Source of the DNA: an uncultured Collinsella sp.
GTDB lineage: Bacteria > Actinomycetota > Coriobacteriia > Coriobacteriales > Coriobacteriaceae
Length of the DNA: 13,717 bases
Reading direction: 5' to 3'
Assembly (NCBI GenBank): GCA_902479075.1
Contig: CABSNK010000031.1
Location: 1-13,717 of the forward strand
Shown: piece by piece, positions 1 through 5,746 of the stretch
Layout of the letters: each line of letters opens with the position of its first letter
Position numbering within the stretch: position 1 is the first letter of the stretch
The notes under the pieces: generated by a model
The model's database searches: none
What the model was told of the DNA's origin: nothing
The model's input: the letters and a program-made list of their open reading frames with translations, nothing else
Made by a program: the position numbers and the translations under genes

Positions 1-133
1 TGCCGTCGTGGCCGCCCAGGCGGGCGGTCTTGCCGGAAAGGTGGAGCATGGCCTCGGCGAGTGAAGTCTTGCCCACCCCGCCTTGGCCTACGAGCACCAC
101 GTTCCTTACATTACCGGTCTTGGGAGCACCCAT
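1..133 (-). CDS. EF-G-like translation factor GTPase, N-terminal fragment
   Basis: Only the first 44 codons lie in the window; the gene runs off the left edge. The peptide begins MGAPKTGNVRNVV and has a P-loop GQGGVGKT at residues 17-24, followed by SLAEAMLHLSG and a KTARLGGHDG segment. From family knowledge this matches the EF-G-like (FusA2-type) paralogues of actinobacteria rather than canonical EF-G, whose P-loop reads AHIDAGKT. Canonical EF-G catalyses ribosomal translocation; the role of these paralogues is uncertain. The ATG at 131-133 is supported by a strong AAGGAGGT Shine-Dalgarno about 3 nt upstream. The 311 nt upstream are non-coding, so the gene probably has its own promoter. The GTPase assignment is firm from the P-loop, the subfamily less so because most of the protein is missing. 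Confidence 0.72.
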   Translation of the reverse strand, partial: MGAPKTGNVRNVVLVGQGGVGKTSLAEAMLHLSGKTARLGGHDG

Positions 134-444
134 GATGACCTCCTTGCAGGGCCGCGCGCAATGCGCGACGCCAACGGGGAGAGTTCGCGGTCGGTGCCGT
201 CCCGGGAGCAGCATGGTCGGCAGCCGAGCCGACTCACCCTCCAAATGTCCTATGCCACCACCCTACCCTCACGGGCGACCGTCCATGCACACCTTTCGGC
301 ACACGTATGAATACAGGCGGCGAGAGGAAGGAGAACGTATACGAGGCAATTATTGGACCCCGCCGATGCAAATTAAAGTGCCGCCGCAGGCCGTAAAACC
401 TGCAGCGGCTTCGCCTCAATCAATAGTTGAGTAAAAAGCTGAGC
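134..444. other. Intergenic region upstream of the EF-G-like gene
   Basis: This stretch of 311 bases has no convincing gene. The short open frames in it lack ribosome binding sites and recognisable protein features. It holds the terminator of the ABC transporter operon (371-409) and a 6-bp perfect hairpin at 216-233 with stem GTCGGC and loop AGCCGA on the plus strand. That hairpin would lie in the 5' leader of the EF-G-like mRNA, about 85 nt before its start codon. It has no U-tract and I do not recognise a riboswitch. No clear promoter was found, although the right half is AT-richer than the left. Confidence 0.5.
371..409 (-). terminator. Terminator of the amino acid ABC transporter operon
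   Basis: Read on the minus strand, an 11-bp stem (arms at 399-409 and 380-390, one G-T wobble) closes an 8-nt loop and is followed by the T-rich tail ACTTTAATTTG. It lies about 35 nt beyond the ATPase stop codon. The U-tract is broken, so efficiency may be moderate. Confidence 0.65.
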
Positions 445-1209
445 CTACCCCTCGATACGACTCAAGAACTCACGGGTACGTTGCTCACGAGGGTGATCGA
501 TAACCTGCTCGGCAGGGCCCTCCTCGACAATGCGACCTCCGTCCATAAAGACAACGCGGTCGGCAACATCGCGCGCAAACTGCATCGCGTGGGTCACGAT
601 CACCATCGTCATATTCTGCGCGGCAAGGTCTTTAATGACACGCAGCACCTCGGCCGTTAGCTCGGGATCGAGCGCCGAAGTCGGCTCGTCAAAGAACAAG
701 ATCTCCGGGTCGAGCGCCAAGGCGCGGGCGATACTCACACGCTGCTGCTGACCACCCGAAAGCTCACATGACACCTTGTTCTCGTTGCCCATAAGCCCCA
801 TCTGCGCGATCAACTCACGCGCACGTGCTTCGGCCTGCTCGCGCGGACGCTTGAGTACGCGAATCGGAGCATCGGTGATGTTTTTCATCACCGTATAGTG
901 CGGAAACAGATTGTAGTTCTGAAACACCAGGCCAAATCGCGAACGCGCCCGCTTGGGCACGTCGCCTTTCGCATATACCGCACCCGACCCCGCGTCCGTC
1001 GCAACGGCAAGGTCGCCAAACGAAAGCGAGCCACCGTCGAGTGTCTCGAGCAGTGTGGCGCAGCGCAGAAGCGTGGACTTACCGCCGCCTGAAGGCCCGA
1101 TAATCGCTACGACCTCGCCACGCTTTACCTCGAGCGAGATATCCTTGAGCACCTCATTGCCGCCAAACGCCTTACGCGCGTTCGCTATATTCATTACCGT
1201 TCCGGACAC
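445..1209 (-). CDS. Polar amino acid ABC transporter, ATP-binding subunit
   Basis: This is the ATPase of a PAAT-family amino acid importer (GlnQ/HisP type), which hydrolyses ATP on the inner face of the membrane to drive uptake. Numbering is from an upstream in-frame ATG at 1221 (258 aa): Walker A GPSGGGKS 42-49, Q-loop Gln101 in VFQNYNLFPH, signature LSGGQ 154-158, Walker B ILFFDEP 174-180, D-loop SALD 182-185 and switch His211. All catalytic elements are intact. I chose the GTG at 1207-1209 because GGAGG lies 5 nt upstream of it, whereas the ATG at 1221 has no upstream Shine-Dalgarno and itself overlaps that GGAGG. The product is then 254 aa, normal for the family. It is the last gene of the operon, 173 nt after the permease across a hairpin-rich spacer. 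Substrate cannot be read from the ATPase. Confidence 0.93.
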   Translation of the reverse strand: MSGTVMNIANARKAFGGNEVLKDISLEVKRGEVVAIIGPSGGGKSTLLRCATLLETLDGGSLSFGDLAVATDAGSGAVYAKGDVPKRARSRFGLVFQNYNLFPHYTVMKNITDAPIRVLKRPREQAEARARELIAQMGLMGNENKVSCELSGGQQQRVSIARALALDPEILFFDEPTSALDPELTAEVLRVIKDLAAQNMTMVIVTHAMQFARDVADRVVFMDGGRIVEEGPAEQVIDHPREQRTREFLSRIEG

Positions 1210-1214
1210 GGGAA

Positions 1215-1219
1215 CCTCC
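1215..1219 (-). promoter_or_regulatory. Ribosome binding site deciding the ATPase start
   Basis: The minus strand reads GGAGG here, 5 nt before GTG at 1207-1209. It overlaps the alternative ATG at 1219-1221, which cannot use it. This favours the GTG start. Confidence 0.65.
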
Positions 1220-1263
1220 ATGTGTTTAAAAAGTCAGCGAGCGTGTGACTGGCGAGACAATGT

Positions 1264-1377
1264 GCTCCGAAAGAGGAGCGCCGCGTACTTCTGTACGCAA
1301 GCGACGGCTTGAGGAGCAGATTGGCCGTCAGGCACGCGCGCAGCGTCGAGCAGTCCGCCGTTCGTTAGAACGGCGGA
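1264..1377. repeat. Four successive stem-loops between permease and ATPase genes
   Basis: Four inverted repeats lie in tandem in the 173-nt spacer of the transporter operon. The first is GCTCC/GGAGC (1264-1279). The second is GCGTAC/GTACGC with a 4-nt loop (1283-1298). The third is GACGGC/GCCGTC with a 15-nt loop (1303-1329). The fourth is TCCGCCGTT/AACGGCGGA with a 6-nt loop (1354-1377). None is followed by a U-tract on the minus strand, so none looks like a standard terminator. In the mRNA they could protect the upstream binding-protein and permease message and lower ATPase output. Alternatively they may be a REP-like dispersed repeat. The pairings are seen directly; the role is inference. 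Confidence 0.6.
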
Positions 1378-1382
1378 ACGAT

Positions 1383-2036
1383 CTAGTCATGGTAGTAATC
1401 CAATTTTGTCTCGGCGGCGCCCAGCAGCATCTCGACGACGAAGTTAAAGACCCAGTAAATCAGCGCCGCGATCGCAAACGGCACCATGCTCACCTGCGAG
1501 GCGACCAGCGCCTTAGCCGTCGAGAACATCTCCCCCACGCCGATGGCAAACGCCAGCGACGTGTCCTTGACCAGCGTGATGATCTCGTTGCCCATCGCCG
1601 GCAGAATACGCTTGGCGACTTGCGGCATCACAATGTACAAAAATGTCTGCAGACGCGAATAGCCCAGCACCTCGGCTGCCTCGTATTGACCGCGCGGAAT
1701 GGACTGCAAGCCCGAGCGATAGATTTCGGCAAAGTAGCCGGCGTAGTTGATGATGAACGCCACAACGCACGCCGTCCACTTGGAATCGGGCGTGAGCGAA
1801 ATGCCGAACACGTAATACGGGGCAAAGTAGATGGCAAACATCTGCAGCATGAGCGGCGTGCCGCGCATGACCGAAATGTAGATGCGCGCAATCCAGCGAA
1901 GCGGCGCGACCTTGCTCATGCGCATGAACGCCACGGGGATTCCCAAGGGAATCGACCCGAGCAGCGTCAGCACAAACAGCTGCAAGCTGACCAAGAATCC
2001 CTGGCCAAGCATCTGCATCATGACTTGAATAGACAT
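1383..2036 (-). CDS. Polar amino acid ABC transporter, permease subunit
   Basis: This is the membrane channel of the amino acid importer (HisM/GlnP type), 217 aa, a usual length. Hydrophobic segments lie roughly at residues 13-37, 62-80, 88-106, 150-170 and 185-207. The RGTPLMLQ signature of this family is at 58-65. The cytoplasmic EAA loop, which docks on the ATPase, starts with EAAEVLG at 119-125 and runs to MPQ at 139. I chose the ATG at 2034-2036, which overlaps the stop codon of the binding-protein gene by one base (TAATG) and suggests translational coupling. An upstream in-frame TTG at 2051 would add five residues but is less likely. It probably forms a homodimer, as only one permease gene is present. 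Confidence 0.94.
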   Translation of the reverse strand: MSIQVMMQMLGQGFLVSLQLFVLTLLGSIPLGIPVAFMRMSKVAPLRWIARIYISVMRGTPLMLQMFAIYFAPYYVFGISLTPDSKWTACVVAFIINYAGYFAEIYRSGLQSIPRGQYEAAEVLGYSRLQTFLYIVMPQVAKRILPAMGNEIITLVKDTSLAFAIGVGEMFSTAKALVASQVSMVPFAIAALIYWVFNFVVEMLLGAAETKLDYYHD

Positions 2037-2896
2037 TACTTGAGCACCCAATTATCGAAAGATAGACCATAGCTTGAATACTTGTCGCAGAGGTCCTTGA
2101 CCGTACCATCCTCATAGAGCGCCTTGAGCGACTCGGTCACGGCATCGGCCGACTTGGTGTCGCCCTTCTTAAAGCCGACGGCGTAGTGCTCGCTGGACAG
2201 CGGCTCATCAAGCTGTGTATAGGCATCGGGCTTGGCGGCAAGCTGATACTGGGCAATCGAGAGGTCACAGGCGACGGCATCGACTGCACCACTCTCGAGC
2301 TGCATAAACGCCGTGTTGTACTCACCGATGGTATCGAGCGTGGCAAACGTCGCGGCCAAATCCTTCTGGTCGCCCTCGAGCACATCCTGTGCAGCGGAAT
2401 CAGTCTGGGTAATCACGGTCTTGCCGGCAAGATCGTCCCAGCTCTTGATGCCCGCATCCTTCTTGACCACCAGCACCTGCTCGTTGAGCATGTACGGCTC
2501 GGAGAACGTGTAGTCGTCCTCGCGGCCCTCCATGGTAAAGCCGTTCCAGATGCAGTTGATGGCGCCCGAGTTGAGCAGCGTATCCTTGGCGTCCCAGTCG
2601 ATGGCCTCGTATTTGACCTCCCAGCCCTGCTTATCGGCAACAGCCTTGGCCAAATCGAGATCAAAGCCGGTGTACTCGCCATCGTCGCCCACAAAACCAT
2701 ACGGAGGATAGGACTTATCAAAGCCCACCACAAGCTTCTTGGACTCTGCAGCGCCCTTCACATCCTTGGCCGCGGCAGAGCCAGCAGCGGAGCCCTTGCC
2801 GGCACCACCGCCGCAGCCGACAAGACCAAGGCCAAGCACCGTGGCAAACGAGCCGGCTAGACCAACAAACTGACGACGAGACATATCGGTATTCAT
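2036..2896 (-). CDS. Amino acid ABC transporter substrate-binding lipoprotein
   Basis: This is the extracytoplasmic receptor of the importer (SBP family 3), 286 aa, and first gene of the operon. The N-terminus carries SRRQFV at residues 6-11, resembling a twin-arginine motif, then a hydrophobic stretch and the lipobox LVGC with lipidated Cys28. A Gly/Ala/Ser/Lys linker (29-52) precedes the binding domain, which opens with KKLVVGFDKSYPPYGF. Arg125 in GREDDYTFSEPYM is at the position that binds ligand carboxylate in this family, and Asp206 in ESGAVD is the likely amino-group ligand. The specific amino acid cannot be read from sequence. The ATG at 2894-2896 has AAGGGGG 6 nt upstream; a GTG at 2917 is open in frame but unsupported. 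Tat export is inferred from the motif only; Sec export remains possible. Confidence 0.93.
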   Translation of the reverse strand: MNTDMSRRQFVGLAGSFATVLGLGLVGCGGGAGKGSAAGSAAAKDVKGAAESKKLVVGFDKSYPPYGFVGDDGEYTGFDLDLAKAVADKQGWEVKYEAIDWDAKDTLLNSGAINCIWNGFTMEGREDDYTFSEPYMLNEQVLVVKKDAGIKSWDDLAGKTVITQTDSAAQDVLEGDQKDLAATFATLDTIGEYNTAFMQLESGAVDAVACDLSIAQYQLAAKPDAYTQLDEPLSSEHYAVGFKKGDTKSADAVTESLKALYEDGTVKDLCDKYSSYGLSFDNWVLK

Positions 2897-2914
2897 GGTA
2901 TTCCCCCTTGGTGG

Positions 2915-2934
2915 CACTTTAGTTAAGTAAAGTG
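2915..2934. promoter_or_regulatory. Candidate operator palindrome of the transporter operon
   Basis: CACTTTA and TAAAGTG form 7-bp arms around GTTAAG, giving a 20-bp palindrome broken only by the G/G pair. It lies between the predicted -10 box and the ribosome binding site, roughly +12 to +31 from the expected start. That position suits a repressor site. It does not match the ArgR box, and the regulator is unknown. Confidence 0.45.
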
Positions 2935-2952
2935 AGTCATGTAACGTTCAGA

Positions 2953-2981
2953 ATCATACACTCTACCTTGATAAAGTACAA
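2953..2981 (-). promoter_or_regulatory. Predicted promoter of the amino acid transporter operon
   Basis: On the minus strand TTGTAC (2976-2981) and TATGAT (2953-2958, five of six consensus bases) are separated by 17 nt. The start codon lies 57 nt downstream of the -10 box. The long palindrome ends only 6 nt upstream of the -35 box. Confidence 0.55.
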
Positions 2982-2987
2982 GGGAGG

Positions 2988-3138
2988 GTTTGCCCGGCGT
3001 GGGCGGGGAGCGGCGCGTAATTAAGTTTCCTGCTCTACAGTCCTGCGCAAGACGGAAAGCACATTAAGTGCTTTCCTTTGCGTGCGGAACTCGCGATAAA
3101 CTTAATTACGCGCCGCTCCTCGCCCACGCCGGGCAAAC
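2988..3138. repeat. 151-nt nested inverted repeat (long hairpin, MITE-like)
   Basis: Arms of 41 nt at 2988-3028 and 3098-3138 are reverse complements except for one position, G3006 against T3120, a G-T wobble on the plus strand. The arms begin GTTTGCCCGGCG and end TAATTAAGTTT. The 69-nt centre contains a second perfect 9-bp hairpin, GGAAAGCAC/GTGCTTTCC (3054-3076), almost concentric with the outer arms, with imperfect pairing between. The element lies between divergent promoters, so it cannot be a shared terminator. It has no open frame and no clear target-site duplication. A non-autonomous mobile element or dispersed intergenic repeat is the best guess; a regulatory cruciform is possible. 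Confidence 0.8.
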
Positions 3139-3200
3139 ATCGTTGGACTTATCACTGACATGAAATGGGCGCTTGCATATCGTCTGCTAACTTGGCACGG

Positions 3201-3206
3201 TACAAT
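3201..3206 (+). promoter_or_regulatory. Possible -10 box of the RNA methyltransferase gene
   Basis: TACAAT (five of six consensus bases) lies 39 nt upstream of the start codon. No good -35 hexamer sits 17 nt upstream; TTGCAT at 3173-3178 is 22 nt away. The call rests mainly on the -10 box and its likeness to boxes before other genes here. Confidence 0.35.
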
Positions 3207-3245
3207 GCTTTCAGATTTCAATTTGTAAATTAGTGGGGTTAATTC

Positions 3246-4694
3246 ATGGCAGAATCTCGTGCGGAGCGTAGGGCTCGTCGTGCTTTGGTGGAAGCGGCTG
3301 AGGGGTCAAAGGAGGAGAAATCTCCTACGAAATCCAAGTCTTCTAAAGCTGCAAAAAGCAAATCGGCCAAGGGCAAGGCTAAGGCCAAGCGTCCCGGCTC
3401 TCGTCGGAGCGAGGACAAGGCATCTCAGACTCGCTCCAAGCGCTCGCATAAAGATCAGGTTTCGTCTGCGCGTAAGGCTGTGGATCCCAAGTCTCCCTGT
3501 CCGATCATGAAAGCTTGCGGTGGGTGCACGGCGCTCAATCGTCCTTATAAGAAGCAGTTGGCAGCTAAGCAGGCTGTTATGGAGGAGCTTTTTGCTGCTC
3601 TATGCGAGCGCGAGGGTATTAGCGTCGACCCCATTCGCGGTATGGGCGTCACCCTGGGCGACCCGGGCAAATATCCTGCTCCGCGCGGTTTTCGCCATAA
3701 GGCCGCCACTCCCTTTGCCCCCGGTAAAGAGGGCGCTGTCCGCTGCGGCTTTTTTGAACGTGGCACACACAGAATCGTTGCTGTTCCTGAATGCCCCGTC
3801 GAGGCACCGGGCGCCCGACAGATCCTCAACGGCATCGCGCGTGAGGCCGAGCGCCTGCACATTCCCGCCTTTAACGAGGACAAGCATCTCGGACTGCTTC
3901 GCTATGCCGTCGTTCGCTGCGGCTGGCGCACCGACCAAATCATGGTCACCCTCGTGACCGCCCAGCGCGACCTACCGCATGCACAGGAATTCTTTGAGGC
4001 CGTCGCTGCACTCGATCCGCGCATCGTCACCGTCGCCCAAAACATCAACGGGCGCCCTGGCAACGCCATCCTCGGTGAGGAAACCCGTATCGTTTATGGC
4101 GCCGAATGCATGCGCGACCAGCTACTCGGCTGCGAGTTCGACATCTCCCCTACCGCGTTCTACCAGACCAACCCGCAGCAGACCGAATTGCTCTATCAGC
4201 TCGCTATCGACGGCATGGACCTGCGCCAGGGCGATGTGCTTATGGATGCCTACTGCGGCAGCGGCACCATCGGTCTTTGCGCAGCTAAAGATGCCCAGAG
4301 CAAGGGCATCGGCATCATGCTGCTCGGCGTGGAGCGCAACCCGGCGGGCATTGCCGACGCGCGCCGCAATGCCGAGCTCAACGGTCTTACCCGCAGCTCC
4401 TGGTTTATGGCCGACGATGCCACCGATTACATCCTAGATGCCGCCGACAACAACGAGCGCGTCGACGTCCTTTCCATCGACCCGCCGCGCGCCGGCTCCA
4501 CCCCCGAGTTCCTCGAAGCTGCCTGCGCACTTAAGCCGCGCCGCATCACCTATATCAGCTGCAACCCCGTGACCCAAGAGCGCGACCTGCACCAGCTCCT
4601 CGACGGAGGCTATCGCCTGCTCAAGATCACGCCCGTCGACATGTTCCCCCACACCGACCACACCGAAACCGTAGCGGTCCTCGAACGCCGCTAA
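3246..4694 (+). CDS. 23S rRNA (uracil-C5)-methyltransferase, RlmD/RumA family, with a basic N-terminal tail
   Basis: This enzyme of 482 aa transfers a methyl group from SAM to C5 of a uridine, probably in 23S rRNA. Residues 1-80 are a Lys/Arg/Ser/Ala-rich disordered tail. It stands where many relatives carry a TRAM RNA-binding domain, which I do not see here. The [4Fe-4S] cysteines fit C85-x5-C91-x2-C94 plus C183. FYQTN holds Gln307. SAM motif I is DAYCGSGTIGL (334-344), with acidic Glu363, and DPPR is at 412-415. The catalytic Cys439 is in ISCNP, and the likely general base Glu474 is in HTETV. All expected catalytic residues are present. The GGGG ribosome binding site sits in the loop of a small AATTA/TAATT hairpin (3228-3244). 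The first roughly 115 codons use more A/T-ending codons than the rest. The exact target (U747, U1939 or both) cannot be decided. Confidence 0.9.
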   Translation: MAESRAERRARRALVEAAEGSKEEKSPTKSKSSKAAKSKSAKGKAKAKRPGSRRSEDKASQTRSKRSHKDQVSSARKAVDPKSPCPIMKACGGCTALNRPYKKQLAAKQAVMEELFAALCEREGISVDPIRGMGVTLGDPGKYPAPRGFRHKAATPFAPGKEGAVRCGFFERGTHRIVAVPECPVEAPGARQILNGIAREAERLHIPAFNEDKHLGLLRYAVVRCGWRTDQIMVTLVTAQRDLPHAQEFFEAVAALDPRIVTVAQNINGRPGNAILGEETRIVYGAECMRDQLLGCEFDISPTAFYQTNPQQTELLYQLAIDGMDLRQGDVLMDAYCGSGTIGLCAAKDAQSKGIGIMLLGVERNPAGIADARRNAELNGLTRSSWFMADDATDYILDAADNNERVDVLSIDPPRAGSTPEFLEAACALKPRRITYISCNPVTQERDLHQLLDGGYRLLKITPVDMFPHTDHTETVAVLERR

Positions 4695-4709
4695 TTGTCC
4701 GGCACAAGA

Positions 4710-4739
4710 AAGGGGGCGGCCCGCCTGGACCGCCCCCTT
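4710..4739. terminator. Bidirectional terminator between convergent genes
   Basis: A perfect 10-bp GC-rich stem, AAGGGGGCGG/CCGCCCCCTT, closes a 10-nt loop. It lies 15 nt after the methyltransferase stop and 20 nt after the phosphoesterase stop on the other strand. The minus-strand tail TCTTG and the plus-strand tail CGCTTGGTTT are both moderately T-rich. Confidence 0.8.
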
Positions 4740-4759
4740 CGCTTGGTTTATAAACTCAG

Positions 4760-5581
4760 CTACATCCCCTTGCGCAGGTCGCACACGCCGGCTGCAGCCA
4801 TCTCGCGCAGCAGCGTCTCGCGGTCGCGCGTCACGATCAGGTCCAGCGGGAAGTGAATCTCGTCGAGCATCTTACGCGCCTGGTCGAGCTTGCCAATCGC
4901 CATGCCAATATGTGCATCAGTCGAGACGCCAATTCCCACGCCCAGTTCGGCGCAGCGCTCGGCGATCTTGCGGCATACGTTCCAATGCTCGGCATCCGTG
5001 CCATGCTCAAGACTGTGGTTGTTGATCTCGATGATCTTGTGCTTGGCCTTGGCCGCCAACAGCACCTCATCGATATCAAAGGGAACACCGGCGCGACCCG
5101 CGTGGCCCAGCATGAACACCTTGGGGTGCTCCAGGGCATTGATATACATCTCGGTCGTCTGGGCCAGCGTCGCGCCTTCAGCGAGCTGCGGATTATGCAC
5201 GCTTGCCACCAAATAATCCAAATTGCGCGTAACCAAATCGAACAGCGAATGCGGGCGGCTGTACGAACCGCCGGCGATATTGAGCGTGACAGGAGTGTCC
5301 TCGCCAAACAGGCTTCCGTCCAGTGAAACGATATCGGCCTCGGCTCCGCGAAGCACCAGCACACCGCTCCAAATGCGCGGCCAGATATCCTGGTTAATAA
5401 AGAACTGGAAACTGCGCAGGTCATTGGGGCAAGCCGTAACCATAGAGCTCAGATGGTCGGCAGATCCAAGTACCTGCAGACCACGCTCTGCCGCCCAGTA
5501 CACATTCTCCTCAATGGTCGAATATGCATGCGCAGAGAACATCGTATGGGTATGAATGTCACAAGAAAGCAGGTAGGGCAT
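4760..5581 (-). CDS. PHP-domain phosphoesterase (YcdX-like)
   Basis: This is a metal-dependent hydrolase of the PHP family, 273 aa, most like the stand-alone YcdX-type phosphatases. The metal-binding set typical of the fold is visible: HTH at residues 10-12 and His18, Asp42-His43 in GSADHL, Glu81 in RGAEAD, His129 in VASVHN, His160 in GHAGR, and Asp222 with His224 in STDAHIG. That supports a multinuclear metal site and phosphatase activity, but the substrate cannot be read. No signal peptide is seen, so it is probably cytoplasmic. The ATG at 5579-5581 has an AAGGAGA ribosome binding site about 5 nt upstream. It follows the aminotransferase by 165 nt on the same strand but has a candidate promoter of its own. 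A role in histidinol-phosphate hydrolysis is possible for this superfamily, but nothing nearby supports it. Confidence 0.87.
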   Translation of the reverse strand: MPYLLSCDIHTHTMFSAHAYSTIEENVYWAAERGLQVLGSADHLSSMVTACPNDLRSFQFFINQDIWPRIWSGVLVLRGAEADIVSLDGSLFGEDTPVTLNIAGGSYSRPHSLFDLVTRNLDYLVASVHNPQLAEGATLAQTTEMYINALEHPKVFMLGHAGRAGVPFDIDEVLLAAKAKHKIIEINNHSLEHGTDAEHWNVCRKIAERCAELGVGIGVSTDAHIGMAIGKLDQARKMLDEIHFPLDLIVTRDRETLLREMAAAGVCDLRKGM

Positions 5582-5618
5582 CGGGTCTCCTTATCCGGCA
5601 TGGCCGTCGCTTATATTC

Positions 5619-5647
5619 ATTGTACGCATAGCCTTCGATAGTCGTAA
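5619..5647 (-). promoter_or_regulatory. Predicted promoter of the PHP phosphoesterase gene
   Basis: TACAAT (5619-5624, five of six consensus bases) is preceded at 17 nt by TTACGA (5642-5647, weak -35) on the minus strand. The start codon is 37 nt downstream of the -10 box. Confidence 0.45.
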
Positions 5648-5681
5648 AACCACTCCATCCCAACGACACAACGTCCATGAC

Positions 5682-5712
5682 AACGGGGCCTGGCTTAACA
5701 CCAAACCCCGTT
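5682..5712 (-). terminator. Possible weak terminator after the aminotransferase gene
   Basis: AACGGGG/CCCCGTT (7 bp) encloses a 2x2 internal loop and a TGG/CCA stem with loop CTTAACA. It lies 34 nt beyond the aminotransferase stop. The minus-strand tail GTCATGG is not T-rich, so this may be a structural hairpin rather than an intrinsic terminator. Confidence 0.35.
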
Positions 5713-5724
5713 TCACGTAAAACA
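5709..5724. promoter_or_regulatory. parS-like palindrome (14 of 16 positions)
   Basis: The plus strand reads CGTTTCACGTAAAACA. The widely conserved ParB-binding site is TGTTTCACGTGAAACA, so 14 of 16 bases match; the mismatches are at positions 1 and 11. It lies in an intergenic region. It could be a degenerate chromosome-segregation site or chance. Confidence 0.35.
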
Positions 5725-5746
5725 TTGTAGGCAGAGCGCTTTACTT

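Noticed and set aside
216..233. Riboswitch or attenuator in the leader of the EF-G-like gene
   Set aside because: Only one 6-bp hairpin is seen, with no conserved aptamer core I recognise and no terminator fold before the start codon.
1245..2072. Plus-strand open frame of 275 codons
   Set aside because: It is antisense to the permease gene, Arg/His-rich, with no ribosome binding site or recognisable domain.
2988..3138. CRISPR array or tRNA in the repeat-rich intergenic DNA
   Set aside because: The repeats are inverted rather than spaced direct repeats, and the structure does not fold into a cloverleaf.
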